From: Gordionus sp. m RMFG-2023 | Lineage: Eukaryota > Nematomorpha > Gordioida > Chordodea > Parachordodidae | Direction of reading: 5' to 3' | NCBI RefSeq assembly: GCF_954871325.1 | Contig: NC_088775.1 | Location: forward strand, 82,747,561-82,811,560 | Length of the DNA: 64,000 bases | Shown: positions 1-12,544 of the stretch, one piece after another | How the letters are laid out: each line of letters opens with the position of its first letter | How positions within the stretch are numbered: position 1 is the first letter of the stretch | The notes under the pieces: model-generated | Seen by the model: the letters and a program-made list of their open reading frames with translations, nothing else | Told to the model about the DNA's origin: nothing | Database searches by the model: none | Translations under genes and position numbers: made by a program

Positions 1-1487
1 AACTTATCTCAATTTCAAAAAATCGTATTCTTCGAAAATAGGTCATTTTTGACACTTTTGACCATTGATATCTTTGGAACTATCATTACTAGGAAGCTAA
101 AATTTTGGATTCGATGCTATTAAATGATATTCTCTCAGCATACAAAATTTTATCGAAATTAAAAAGGTCGGGCCGAAAAGTTATCGATTTGGTATGGAAT
201 AACCCAAATACTATATGTCAGTAGTACCTTTTTCTTCATATGAAGATGATTTAACTCTGCCCAAGTCCCAGAACATATTTAAAGACATTAATTCCATTTG
301 TAAGTGTGGATTTTGCCCAAATTCAAATATTTAAACATCAATGTCCAGCTCAAATCTAAAAAATATAAGAAGGTAAAAATATGAATTCAGGTTAAATTCT
401 AGATAAAAATAATTTGATGAGAATCTGAATGAAGATTCTTGTGAAGAGGATCTAATAGAAAAAATTTGAAAATTAAAGATCATTCTTTAACCCTTTATAA
501 CACAGGTGGGAGTATGTAAACACAGTCATTTAAAAAATACTAAAAATCTTTTGATATATTTGTCTGGATCTTTTAGTTGCTTAATATTTTTAGGTAAAAT
601 ATATATGTGCAAATTTAATTTTGATTTTGTTTGGTAGTTCATGAGTTATAAAGGTTTTTTGAGCTCAGGGTTCACAAACTTTTTTCATCTGTTTTAGCAT
701 TGATATATTAAGCTTATGCACTTTTTTTTTACTTTATACAACATCAAATGTATTTAAATAATTTTTTTAAATATATTATGTCATTTTAAAATAATTTGTC
801 ACTTTTTAATTCTCTTGGCAAAAGCTGTCATAAAATTTTAAATTAACAATTGATTCACCTGTGCCATGAAGGGTTAAATATTTTTTTATTGATTCATCCA
901 ATTGGAAATTTTATATATTAAATAATATACAACACTCCCCACTTCCACCCTCTTCGCCAATCGAATTTGGGTTCAGCACTGTGAAAACTATTAAGCACTA
1001 AGCGTTCTTATTTTTCTGATCAAAAGTTTTAAAATCAATTATTGTTAAGAATAAATAAAAAATTATTTCAAAATGAACTTATAATACATTATTTTTGTAT
1101 AATTTTATTTTTATTATCTATGGGGGAAAAAATTTATATATATAATATTTAATTTATATAAGTAATTAACGAATATCGCGTTTTTATTTATTGAATAGCG
1201 AAACGTGTTCATTTTTCTCAAGATAACGAGTAACGGCAACGCGTTCCTTTTTTTACGCATAACGAGTAAAGCGTTTTTTTTTGAAGTAACGTTTACAGCA
1301 CTAATTATATCATACACATCTGGCCCTTATTTTGTTATCAGAAATTGATTTTTATATTAAATAATTTAAATTAAGTTGAAGAGTGGATACATAATCACAA
1401 TAGTGTCAGGAAGATTTTATCCTTAGCGATTCCCTATTACATAGCTTGCGGTAGTCACACCTTAGCCTCCTCACAAAATAAATATAG
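1..1487. other. non-coding DNA upstream of the first visible VRK exon
   Basis: AT-rich sequence with no exon I can support. The missing N-lobe exons of the VRK gene must lie here unrecognised or, more likely, before the window. The first 220 bases end in a GGTATGGAATA-like motif that resembles, in reverse, the ATTCCATATCAAATC termini of the element at 55.07-56.47 kb, so this may be the end of a dispersed repeat. Confidence 0.4.
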
Positions 1488-4400
1488 GTTTTTGATCATG
1501 GAAAGATTTGGACCAGATTTGGAGAAGACCATTTTTAATCCCAATGTTCACAACAAGTGTAATGCTAACTTAAGGTCTATGATATGTCATATAGCGATCA
1601 GATTGGTAATACTTTAGTTATTTTTTTTAAACTAACTATAATAATTTATGAATTATATTTTTATACCTAGCTTTATGCTCTCCAATACATTCACGAAAAG
1701 GGGTATGTTCATTCTGACATTAAAGCCTCGAACATTGTTCCTGGAATTAGCAAATCACATTTACATCAAGTATTTTATTTGTTCCTATATTTTTTTATAA
1801 ATCTGAATTTTATTTTTTTTATAAATAAAATGTTGTTTTTTTTTAAATTGAAAGATATTTTTGTTAGACTATGGCTTGGTGTCAAAATACAAGTTTGAAG
1901 GCGAAAAACACAAAACTTTTAAAATCGATAATAAGAAAGGTCACGATGGAACCGTAGAGTTTACTAGTATCGATGCCCACAATGGTACAGGTTATATTAT
2001 TTTTATACATTTCTAAAGAATGAATAAACGATAGAGTAAATGAGACGAAGAAAAATATATAATCTTATAATAAATAAATATATAGAACCTTCAAGAAGAT
2101 CAGACTTGGAAGTTTTAGGCTACAATTTGTTAAGATGGAGTGTAGGGAAACTGCCTTGGGAAACCAATACCTTCACAAACAATCCAGAATTAGTTATGAA
2201 AGAAAAAATCAAGTAAAAGCTTTTTTTCAATTTGATTATGGTCAATTCTATAAAAAAAATATATCCTTATAATTAATTTTTTTTCTTCCCCAATCACTTA
2301 GATATCTCAAAAATATACCATTGTTGATGAAAGCCTGTTTTAAAAATAATCCATTTCCTGGTTAGAATAAATTATATATTTTTTTATAATTTTAATTGAT
2401 AGCTATTTATCTATATTTGCTTTACTTTATTTATTGATTTAGATTTTTCTAATACACTTCTATTTTTATTATGTTTATCTCTCGGCATATCTTCATTTGC
2501 TATCATATTCATTCAATATCCTTGCCAAATCCTTTATTCCACAATGGTCTGTTAAATATCTTTCACCAATGAAGATGTTATTTGACCTCGGAGGGCATCA
2601 CCATCATCTTTCTATTTTACCATCTCAATTGTAAGTAGATTTAAACGCCTAGTTTGGGAAGGTGGGATGCTCTCTTTTATTAACTACATCCTCTTTCGCT
2701 TCCTCCTGCGCTCATCTTAACATACGCCCCATCCTTCATCTATTTCCAATTTTATATGATCTTATTTTCTTCTCCTAGCCGTAAGCATCATTTTAAGCCT
2801 TGGAGTCATCCATGGATACTGGGATTTGGGGGGGGGGGGGGGTAGATAGATTTAATACAATTTTTTAAGTTCGTTACTTTCAGGTCTGGAATATTTTTAT
2901 GTCTGTCAAAGAAAAGATATGATTAGTTTTATTCCTTATAAGATGTCCCAAGTCTCTATCAAATCTATCTAGTTACCATTGCCAGTTTAATCGTGTCGTA
3001 AATTTTATGGCATGTACTCATGGGTTAAGGCATACTTATTATTATGGTGTCCGCCTCTTTCCCTCAAAATATTGTTCCTCAAAATACGAATAAAACAATG
3101 AATTTCCAATATAAATTTTTATAACAAAAAACGAAAAACTTGTAAAAAAATAATATATAAAAAAACAAGTTAAAAATACATTAATTAAAATTATAATTTC
3201 CCAAAATCATGCCGAAATTCACTAAAAATAATATAAAATAAAAATAACTAAAAAAATTGCAACACCTAATTACTTCAAATTCAAAATTTATAATCTAAAA
3301 ATTTTAAATATTAACGCGATACAACTAAAAATAAATAATATAATCGCATAATGTTCATTCATGATGATAAACGGAAAAGTTTGTCGTTACGACACTTACT
3401 GACTTTAAAGTCCAGTTTAAGCCAAGCTTGAACAATAATTCCATTTAATATATTTTCCCGGTAACTAAGAACGTTTCATTATGATCCTCTTTTTAATAAA
3501 TTAATGTATTTGTATCAAATTTAGCAATTTATATTAGGTAATAATTTTCTAACTTCCATATTATTTTATGCAGTTTCAACTTTTTTTTCTTAGTTATGGA
3601 GCATAGGCAAACAACTTTTCTCATCATAACCTAGTCTCACGGCCATTATCCATCAGTAACCCTCACGACTTCAGTAATGAAATTTTTTACTAGCTCATCT
3701 GATACATTTAAATGACTTTCTATACTCTTAATGCCTTTAAATAGAAATTCTATTTGCTTTCTCTTCCACACAATATAAACATAGCATTCCGAAATATCAG
3801 TCCTCTTTGATTTAGCTTCATTACACGTTATAAATACCATGCAATAATCAGGCGTTCACTAGCACTTATATATTTTTATGTCACTGTTTATGGAAATATT
3901 AAATAAGTTTGGTATATCAAGTTTGACTAAACCGTGACTAATTAATTTATAAAACTTTTTAAGTAAATGAATTCCAGTACTTCGTATCTCAGCCAGAGCC
4001 CTATTTTCCTCCACATTATTAATCCATAGGTACTAGTACCATTACTATAAGGAATTTAGATCTTAGGGCTTATTAGTATAATATTTATAATTTAATCTTG
4101 TTTAAAAAAAAGCATTTACATGTAAATTTATAATTCTTAAACTCGATTTTTTTTCCCAACTTATAATACTTTTTCTGCCAGTTGAAATTCAAAAATACTT
4201 TCAATACTTCAATCGCTTGAAATACGAGGAGATGCCAGATTACGAACTTTTAAGAGAAGATATTTTCAACGCGACTCTGAAGCAAACATTTAAAATAAAC
4301 TACAAAGACGACTTTTTTCGGCCTTCTAATTCTTCAAGTTTTCCTCATTCATTTATTAATTATTATCATGCAATGAATTTTTTCAAATTTCTTCTTTGTT

Positions 4401-6567
4401 TATTTTTTTAATTTGAGCAAAAGGATTTAAAAAAAAAATTAATGTGGGCAAATGCTCAAACTCATCGTTTAAGTTTAACATTTTAAATAAAATTCCCCCA
4501 AAATAATTAATTATTATACTTACTCTTTGTACATTTATTAGTAACAATTACATTACATACATTTAATAAAAATGTATTATTTAGTTCAAGTTGAAAACTT
4601 CAAGAAACCTCCTACTGTCGTTAAGATACCCTACGCCAAACCTGGTAAATCAACTGTTCCACATGTCATAGTTAAAAATGAACCAAAATTAAAGTTATCT
4701 TAATTTTTATTTTACATAAAAAGCGTCTAATTCTGTGTAGGCCTACAAAAAAACGAATCGAATAATTGCGCTATTCGTATTCGTACGAATAATAAAATCA
4801 TTATTCGTTTCGATTCGTCGAATATTCGATTCGAAAATTTTTCTAAAGCTTATAAAATATTTTGCAAAAAAATTTTTACAGATGTTTAAAGATGACACTT
4901 TTAAGGATTCTCCAAACTAATTGTCATTTTTGCATATAAAATATAACAAAATTTTAGAAAGTATTTCATTATAGATTTTATTTATTAAAAATACTTTAGT
5001 AGCATAAATTTCCTTTATTTAATTATTAATATAATTTTTAGAGGTGATAATGACAATGTAATAGAGGATGAAGATATTATAATGCACTATCTGAATTAGA
5101 TTGTCTTTAAAATTTGCCAAAAATAAGGTTACTAAATGGGAAAAGGATTTTCCTTATCAAATAATAAGAACTAGTCAAAAAAATTTAGTTATTTATCTGC
5201 CAGGAGCTCGAGAATATGGGAAAGAGGCACACTCTATAAAAATGTTTTGACTTGTTCATAACATCAAAAATTATTAAAGAGAAACAATTAAATAATTATA
5301 TTTTACTTTGAAGCTTTTCCTTTTCTTCCATTAAACTTTTTCAGCAAATATAACTTGTTATGATTTGATATTTGATAATAGGAAATAAAATAAAATAAAA
5401 CGAAATGATATCCACTAGGAAAATTTAATTACTTCTTTTTATTTTACTTGCAATAAAATATTTGCGAATAATTACGAATATTTATATATAAATAATTTAG
5501 AATAATACGAATAATTTTCCTCATTATTCATATTCGATTCGAAATTTCGAATCGAATAATTGTGTTATTCGTATTCGTAAAATACGAATCGAATTGAATC
5601 GAATATCAAATAACAAATAATTCGTTTTAGGCCTAATTCTGTGTCCTAATTTGGAGTGTTTTTTTAAACGTTAATCTCAAAATCACCCATGGAAATTAAT
5701 ATTAAAATACTCTTACGCTTCAATTAGGACATGGGGTAATGTAATATATTTAGTAAAAAATATAATATTTAATCATATAATTTTTATATCTTTTATTTTT
5801 AAAAAAAATTTAAATAGCCATAAAAGACCTTTGATATTGTCTAAATCATCGTCAAATAGTGAAACGGATGAATTATCCGAAGACTCTAATTTTGGTGGTG
5901 GGGCTCCTTCAACATCTAGAATCCCTCCTAATAAAAGTCTGATATTATTTATATGTTTTTCTTTTGAGATCATACTTTTAATACCCGCAAAAAAGTTGCG
6001 AACCTTTTATTAATACAATGAATAGGTTTCAATGTAATGTAATTCACAAAATTCTATGGTTTTTTTTAAAAAAATAATTTTAGCTAAGATTTATTTTTAA
6101 GAATGTATCTATAAGATAAGTATTTTTATCATCGTTACATAAAAAACTTATTGTATTGTACTCCTTACATCCTTTATTTATTTTTTTTAAACAAGAAAGA
6201 CATAAAAAGTGATTGCCTTCCGCACTTTAACCACCTTTCTTTACCAAGATCATTTATCCCCCCAAAACTACCTTCACTTATAAACAACAAAAAGCACATG
6301 AGAAAAAAACTTATATCTCCTCCCTCATATAAGAATGTTGCATTATTTACCCGATATAATGGCGTGCCTAAGCCCAAATCACATAACACTAACCACAACA
6401 AAAATGTGATAGATTGTAATCAGACTAAATACATGACTCCACCCGAAGAATTTTCTACTACCCTTAAGAATAATTTTATGAGCAAAGATTCCGTTAGACG
6501 AAGCCCTAGGTTCAATCATAGTTCCTGCGACTCTTTGTTTTCAAACGATATTAGTGTTTTAAGATGA
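1488..6567 (+). CDS. vaccinia-related kinase (VRK family), N-lobe outside window
   Basis: Nuclear Ser/Thr kinase of the CK1/VRK group; known VRKs phosphorylate BAF, p53 or histone H3. Exons: 1488-1605, 1671-1769, 1855-1984, 2086-2212, 2302-2360, 4182-4337, 4585-4693, 5818-5936, 6200-6567 (stop TGA). All eight junctions are GT-AG and phase-consistent, giving 427 residues. The start and the glycine loop are not in view. Visible signatures are FLIMERFGPDLEK, the catalytic loop HSDIKASN with its Asp, the VRK-type magnesium motif DYG, GHDGTVEFTSIDAHNG, the PSRRSDLEVLGY motif, and the C-lobe end EIQKYFQYFNRLKYEE. Both catalytic Asp residues are present, so it should be active, unlike VRK3. The last three exons encode a Ser/Lys/Pro-rich tail with an acidic patch (ETDELSED); these are assigned by phase, not homology. 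The intron at 4694-5817 holds a hAT MITE. Confidence 0.88.
2828..2842 (+). repeat. poly-G tract (15 G)
   Basis: Uninterrupted run of G in a VRK intron; one of seven G runs of 9-15 in this window, all on the plus strand. Confidence 0.9.
4738..5635. mobile_element. non-autonomous hAT element, TAGGCCTA termini
   Basis: The 898-bp element starts TAGGCCTACAAAAAAACGAA and ends TTCGTTTTAGGCCTA. It is flanked by a perfect 8-bp duplication ATTCTGTG (4730-4737 and 5636-5643). Both ends carry dense direct and inverted copies of CGAATCGAATA, probably subterminal transposase-binding repeats. No transposase frame is visible. It sits in a VRK intron. Related copies are at 28773-30172 and 43818-44090. Confidence 0.9.
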
Positions 6568-8311
6568 ATTATAACAGCCTTTTTTGTTCGCAAAAATTAG
6601 AACAAATTTATATGATTATTATATTATATAAATTCAAAGATATCAAAATATATTATTTTATACGATAATATATTTTTAAACTTACTTTTATTTTTTTAGA
6701 ATTAATTATTTTAAATAATAAATTTATTTTCTTACATTCAAAATACCTAAACATTTGAATGTGAATATAAGTAAACTATTTAAAAAAAATTTTAATATAA
6801 ATTAAAATAGTTTTTATTATCATTGATAAAATGTGACAAGAAATTATAAATAGTTGTACTATGTTTTTTATCTTGATATGGAAAGAATAATTTCATAGAG
6901 TACGTAGTTCGGCTTATTACTAAACATCTGGCTGTTAAGTCGTCTATATTTAGGCTCCTAAACTAAGTAAAAATAAGTGGAAGAAAAATATGAAAATTAA
7001 CAATGTCATCAAACACTTAAAGACAAAATAAAATGGAGTTCCTAATTAAACGCTGTTTAGTCTGGGCTACACAGAAATAAGTCGATCCAGGATCAGCCAT
7101 ATAGTTTGTGTTTTTTTTTGAAAAAATTATATTTATAAAAGTTATATTTATTAAAATAAATTAAATGATAAATATATGGTGAATCCCAATAAAAACAACA
7201 CGAATTTCAATCCGCCCCTCCTCCGTCAAATTTTTACCAGAGCGTATATTATAAAGAAAAATAATAAAATTTTAGCTTTCAAACAGTGGCTGAGATACGG
7301 GCCTCTAAAGGTCGATAGGCATTTTGAGCAAAATTCACATCCTTGAGTTTTAAAATAGTATGGATATAATTGAGCTAAAATGAATTTAAATTTCTTTATA
7401 TAGACTGTTTTAAATGTGAAAAACCCGAAATGGGTGCAAAATCTAATCGGCTTTTATTTTTCTTAAATTTTTTATGAATAGCTACAGAATTAATTAATAT
7501 GAAAAATTTCAAATTAGGCCGAGCACAGTAGGAGATATGGCATTTTAATCATTAGTCACTTGTTAAAATTCCTAATATATGATAAATTATTAATGTCATA
7601 TATTTAAGCTAAAATTTTTAAAATATTATAAGAATTTAAATCAGAAACCTGCCGAGGTAACAATTCCATAGCCCGACTTGGATTTTTTAAAATTATATAA
7701 TATTTACTTTATAGATAATGGCGATTTAAAATATTCGCCCTACTCTGGGTATTTCTTAAAAAAAAATAGGCCTGGCCCAGCCTGGGTTAAATCTAACTGA
7801 ATACATATTCAGATATATGTCCTAAAAAAGATCTAGATTTTATATGTCTATGCCTAAGGCTAGCTCAACATATATTGTTGATTTAGCATTATAAAAATAA
7901 TTACTATTTTCAATGTCAATGGTTCAAAGGGTTACAGATATGGACTGAGGAAGTCTGATATGATGAGAGTAATCCATTGTTGACAGTGAAACTAATGTTT
8001 TTTCTTAAACTAACCCCTTAGACGAGGTTATCATTAAGGTGAAAATGATTTGTTCAGGTCAGACGTTGAGAAAGGTTCATATTATTTTTTTTTAACGGTC
8101 GTTGTTTAGTAAATTACTAAACTTGTTGCATTAACTCATCTATGAATTTTTTACAAAATTCAATTGGAAAAATATTTTTTAATAATTTTTTATACAACTA
8201 TATACCTCAAATATGTAATAGAAACATTTATACTGGAATTATTCATCACTATAAAATTACTGAAACCCTTTAGTATATTAATATTGAGTATAAAATATAA
8301 TTAAAATATAG
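6568..8311. other. spacer between VRK and MRPL40
   Basis: Non-coding. AATAAA-like signals near 6718 may end the VRK transcript. A fragment of a GCCC-rich MITE lies at 7644-7790. The first MRPL40 exon should lie here, but I found no open frame with the right phase and a mitochondrial presequence. Confidence 0.4.
7644..7790. mobile_element. fragment of GCCC-rich MITE family
   Basis: Begins CAGAAACCTGCCGAGGTAAC and ends in GGCCTGGCCCAGCCTGGGT. It aligns by eye with the left and central parts of the more complete copy near 63.07-63.30 kb, including the shared blocks GCGATTT and CGG/CTGGGTATTT followed by A-runs. The right terminus is missing. Confidence 0.55.
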
Positions 8312-11300
8312 TGCAGAACCATTAAAAAAGAAAAAAAGGATCGATCCAGGCTTACTCAAACTAAGAGAAGATAGAAAAAAGAAAAGATTAGAAAAAGCTG
8401 TAAGAATTTTAGAAAAGCGTGGAAAAATATTAAAACCTTTAATTGAATGTGAGCCTGAACCTAAGTTTCTTAGAGAACTCAAGTGATAAATGTTAATATC
8501 TTATGTAGTGATTTAAATATTTTTAAGAATAAGGGAAAGACTTGTTCCTATATTAGAAGGTAAGGAAATAACAGAACGTGCATTATTACAGAAAGAATGG
8601 ACAAGATATAAAACTAAACAAAGCAAACAATTTATGGAATCATGTCAAAAGTTGTTATTATCCCAAGAAAGGGCTTTGATGGAACTTAAAAATGAATCAC
8701 TAGATTTATATAATGAAGCAATTAAAGTAAATTTATCTATTTTTTTTATTCTTTCTATCATGATTTGCATAGGCATTGTTTTATTAAGGTTTATTATCTT
8801 AGTTTCAAATTTTTCTATTATCTTATGATTAATATTACAATTTCTTGCAAAATTATTATTATCGCTTATGATTATTTTTCTAAAATATATAATTTTTTTA
8901 TTACTAGCTGATTTTGAGCAATCTTTGTAGTTAATAAAATTAAAGAAACCAAAAGAATTGTGATTTTACCATAAAAAATTTTTCCCTGCATAGAAATCAC
9001 AATTCTTAAAAAAATCTTCAATTTTTTAAAGATTTTAATTTTGAAGAGCATTTTTTACTCTGATTACTCATTATCCTCTATCATTTAATGACTAATTTTA
9101 TGACTGATTTTTTAAATATTTCATTTTATAAATAATGGCACAAATAGGTCTATCTGCAGAGCCTTCCCCTTTCCTTGAGCCTATGATACTGATCCAATAC
9201 TGACTATATATATATATATACGATATTCATATCATTAATTTATCCCTTCTATGTTAGAGGGTTTTATGTTTCTGTCATGATTGATACTATTTTTTCAAAA
9301 GTCAGTTCATAATGTAAATTTATACTAGTAATATTTTATTTTTTATCCATGGGACTTTTTTATTTGTCCCTTTGCCTTACATCTTGTACATTATTCATTT
9401 GAACAAATGATTTTGAAAGATTTTTATTTTAATTATTTTTTGCAAAGTAAATAAAATATAAACTAAAAATATTATAATCTCACTATGTAAAGTAAAAAAT
9501 AAACATCTTATAAGTGCATCCATACATGGACTGATTCTATATCTATCTTAACTTGGGCTGGTTTAACTCACAAATTTGTTAAAATTTATTAAATATTATT
9601 TTCCAGAATACCACAATTTTTTTCTTCTTTCCTTTTACATTTAATAATTTTTTTGCTTTTGCCACTACAATACCTTTTTTATAGAGCAATGTTATATTTC
9701 ACATTTAAGTATTCGAAAAATGGTCCTTTTGTCCTTTTATTTGTATCTTTTTTGAAATTTTTTTATTTTTTGAAAGATGTTAAAACAAATAAAAGTATAA
9801 ATGATTCTTTAGATCATTGTACATATTATTGAAATAAATTTTCTAACCACATTACTTACTATTGCAAAATCGTTAAATTTTTATGTGGACCCACCAAATT
9901 TTAGAATATGGTTAAAAATGCATTATTATTATTATATGATACCTTATTATCCAAATAATTCATTTTGTAATTGTGATAATTCTCAATTTTTAAAAAGATC
10001 AACACTTTATATTTCTCACTTTTATTAACGATCAACACTTTAAATAGATTCCAATGTAGTATTTCTCACTTTCAAAAACGATCAACACTTTATATTTCTC
10101 ACTTTTATTAATGATCAACACTTTAAATAGATTCCAATGTAGTATTTCTCACTTTCAAAAACGATCAACAGTTGGTATTTCTCACTTTTATTAACGATCA
10201 ACACTTTGAATAGATTCCAACTATCTTTCTTATTCAACCCCAAAAAAAAATCTTACTTTTTCTTTAATACACTTTGTATTTTTAGTAAAAAAAATAATTC
10301 TTGATGACTATATCTTTCTTTTTTTTAGTTTTTTTTTTATTTTTTTAATCCCAAAAAAAAATATTAACTTTTTTCAACAACTTTTTAAAAAATAATAATA
10401 ATACAATATTATATTTTTTTAATCAACAAAAAAAAATATCGATTATTTTTGAAAATAAATTACGATAATTATAAATTGCGAAAATTACGATAGTAATAAA
10501 TGGTTAAATGTTCATCATAACGTATAATACAATGGAAGCAAAATTTCTAACATTATCAAAACATTAATACAGGAATGGCTTATCCAATAGTTAATTTTTC
10601 GCATTCAGTAAACAAATAGCATCAGCATATTTTTAAAAAGTGCATGTTTTGTCCAATATTTATTTTTTTTCTTGGCCCACCCATATTATTCATAATACAA
10701 GAAAAACTTAAGTCCCTGATCTTATTGATTTTGGAAAACCTTATCCTTAGTTTTCTTCAAATAATTAAAATGTAATTCGATTAAATACTTGAGCGTTAAA
10801 TACATATTTACCATGATTTCGATTTAATATAAAAAAAAATCAGTGCTAGATTAGCTTTTGGAAGTTGGAAATCGCAAAATATTTAGGTTTAAATTTTAAT
10901 CTAATATACTTTTTAATCAATTTATTGATTGAAGTTTTTCTAGGATCTAAACAAAAATTATTTAATATATATACCTATTGTTTTTAAGTTAGCAACATAT
11001 ATTTCAATTTTGACAGACATGTCTCAAAATCCATGAAGATATATACACAAAGACATTATTCTGCTGATTAAATAGTATTTCTAAACAAAAAGACTAATAT
11101 ATTTATAAAAAAATTTCCATTGTAGAAATGTTCTAAATTTTCTATATATAATAAACATAAATCTATTATCTATATTAAGGTTGTACCGCTACCGATACCA
11201 CTTTTTGGAGGCGGATCTGATATTTCCTATGTTAAATTGATATCGACCGATCCTATATTATATCTTGTTTTGTATTCTCTAAACATATTAATGGTTTTAA

Positions 11301-12544
11301 TTTTTAATGCATACATCTAGTGTTGCAAAGTCGATATATTTGATCCAATTTTAAAAACTGCAAATTTTGATTGATTTTATAAATTGCACAAGCCTGAAGA
11401 TTTTTATCATAGATGGCACAAGGTTTTGCACTATTAGCGAAATCTCGAAGCTTACGCAATATTTTTCTGGGTAAAATATTATAGCCGTTTTTATAAATTG
11501 GCTCAAATGGAGCTATTTTGCATCACTACATACATCTACTCATCTCATATACTTTTTAATAGTATAAGATCTATAATTTAACTATACCATAGCATAAGTC
11601 ATTTAAATATATTATAATAATCAGTTATAGTTTTATTCATGAATCTAAAAGTATTATAAATATTTTTATTGATAAATAACTTATTTATATAATATCCTTA
11701 ATCCATTTACATAATTAATAATAAACAAATATAAAGATTATTTAGGCTAATTTTTTAAAAAATTAAGACGCCATTTTATCGGATCGGAAAATTTTATAAT
11801 ATCAGCTGACGACCAATATTTTAAAAAACGTAAAATATCGTTGCATCCCTATATTATTTATATGTTTTCATATTTATGAAAAGTAGACAATATATTTAAA
11901 GCTATTATATCCTATAAAGTTAATTTACTTAAGAAAAAAATCCATTTTGTGGACATCTGTTTACAAATATAGTATTAATATTCTAATATTGTTTCAAAAA
12001 CTAATAAATGAAAATTTCCTCATTTTTTTTCTTTTACATTTACCCAGCTAAACACATATTGATGTCAATATTAATATAAAAATATGTTAAATGTCGACCG
12101 CTTAACTAACCAATAATCAAACAAAATCTGGAAATTTGCATGACATCTACTAAGTAGGCATATTTTGATATATTTTTTTAGGGGTTCTACTTTATCGGTT
12201 GGCATTAATTATATATATTTTTTTTTAAATAAATTTTGTTCAACACATCCATTACAATATAAAATAAGCCATTCGTTATGAATTCAATATGTGCATCATA
12301 TTACATTATTGTCCACGAAAAGTAAATTAACTTTGGGTATAGGAGTAAAGAGTTTTTTTTATAGTTACGAATTTAAGTGAGACGCCACATTTTGTAAAAC
12401 TTAAATTATAAAAAAAAATATATATAGCTGAATGAAAATGTTCTTCCAGCAACTCTTGAAGGCCCTACAAACTCGCCTCCATTCGAAAATTATGACTCAC
12501 CCGACGGAGAATTCAACGACATAACAAAAACTTACATTAGATAA
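8312..12544 (+). CDS. MRPL40: mitochondrial large-subunit ribosomal protein mL40, 5' exon not found
   Basis: Structural protein of the mitochondrial ribosome large subunit. Visible exons: 8312-8482, 8534-8726, 12428-12544 (stop TAA), with matching phases. The first block reads AEPLKKKKRIDPG followed by a basic helix (KKKRLEKAVRILEKRG), as in animal mL40 (AEPL/KKKK-VDP, then KIRKLEKA). The second has ERALLQKEWTRYKTKQ and ends LYNEAIK. The last exon ends EFNDITKTYIR, the family's YNDITKVY C-terminus. About 160 residues are visible; the mitochondrial presequence exon is missing because the first exon begins in mid-codon. Several AATAAA signals lie at 12549-12585. The 3.7-kb last intron (8727-12427) carries a minisatellite and two nested MITEs. 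Confidence 0.9.
9997..10222. repeat. 83-bp tandem repeat, about 2.7 copies
   Basis: Each unit consists of two related halves of 33 and 50 bp, both beginning GATCAACACTTT and containing TTTCTCACTTT. Half-units start at 9997, 10030, 10080, 10113, 10163 and 10196. The copies are nearly identical, so expansion is recent. It lies in the last MRPL40 intron. Confidence 0.93.
11178..11848. mobile_element. non-autonomous hAT element carrying a nested MITE
   Basis: Termini AGGTTGTACCGCTACCGATA and (reverse complement) GGATGCAACGATATTTTACG are flanked by a perfect 8-bp duplication CTATATTA (11170-11177 and 11849-11856). No transposase is seen. A younger 211-bp element is inserted at 11318-11528. It lies in the last MRPL40 intron. 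Confidence 0.82.
11318..11528. mobile_element. 211-bp hAT MITE nested in a larger hAT element
   Basis: Starts TAGTGTTGCAAAGTCG and ends GCTATTTTGCATCACTA. It is flanked by a perfect 8-bp duplication CATACATC (11310-11317, 11529-11536). Internal blocks such as GGCACAAGGTTTTG and CTTACGCAATATTTTTCTGG match the GTTGTTAAA-type elements at 27212-27396 and 54723-54916. Confidence 0.9.

Noticed and set aside
3646-3840. 64-codon minus-strand frame in a VRK intron
   Set aside because: Reasonable composition but no homology, no splice partners and no Kozak or promoter signal.
6174-6401. Minus-strand frame opposite the last VRK exon
   Set aside because: Antisense shadow of a phase-supported coding exon.
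9997-10222. Regularly spaced repeats resembling a CRISPR array
   Set aside because: The 'spacers' are themselves repeated in alternating units, the locus is in a eukaryotic intron, and there are no cas genes; it is a compound minisatellite.
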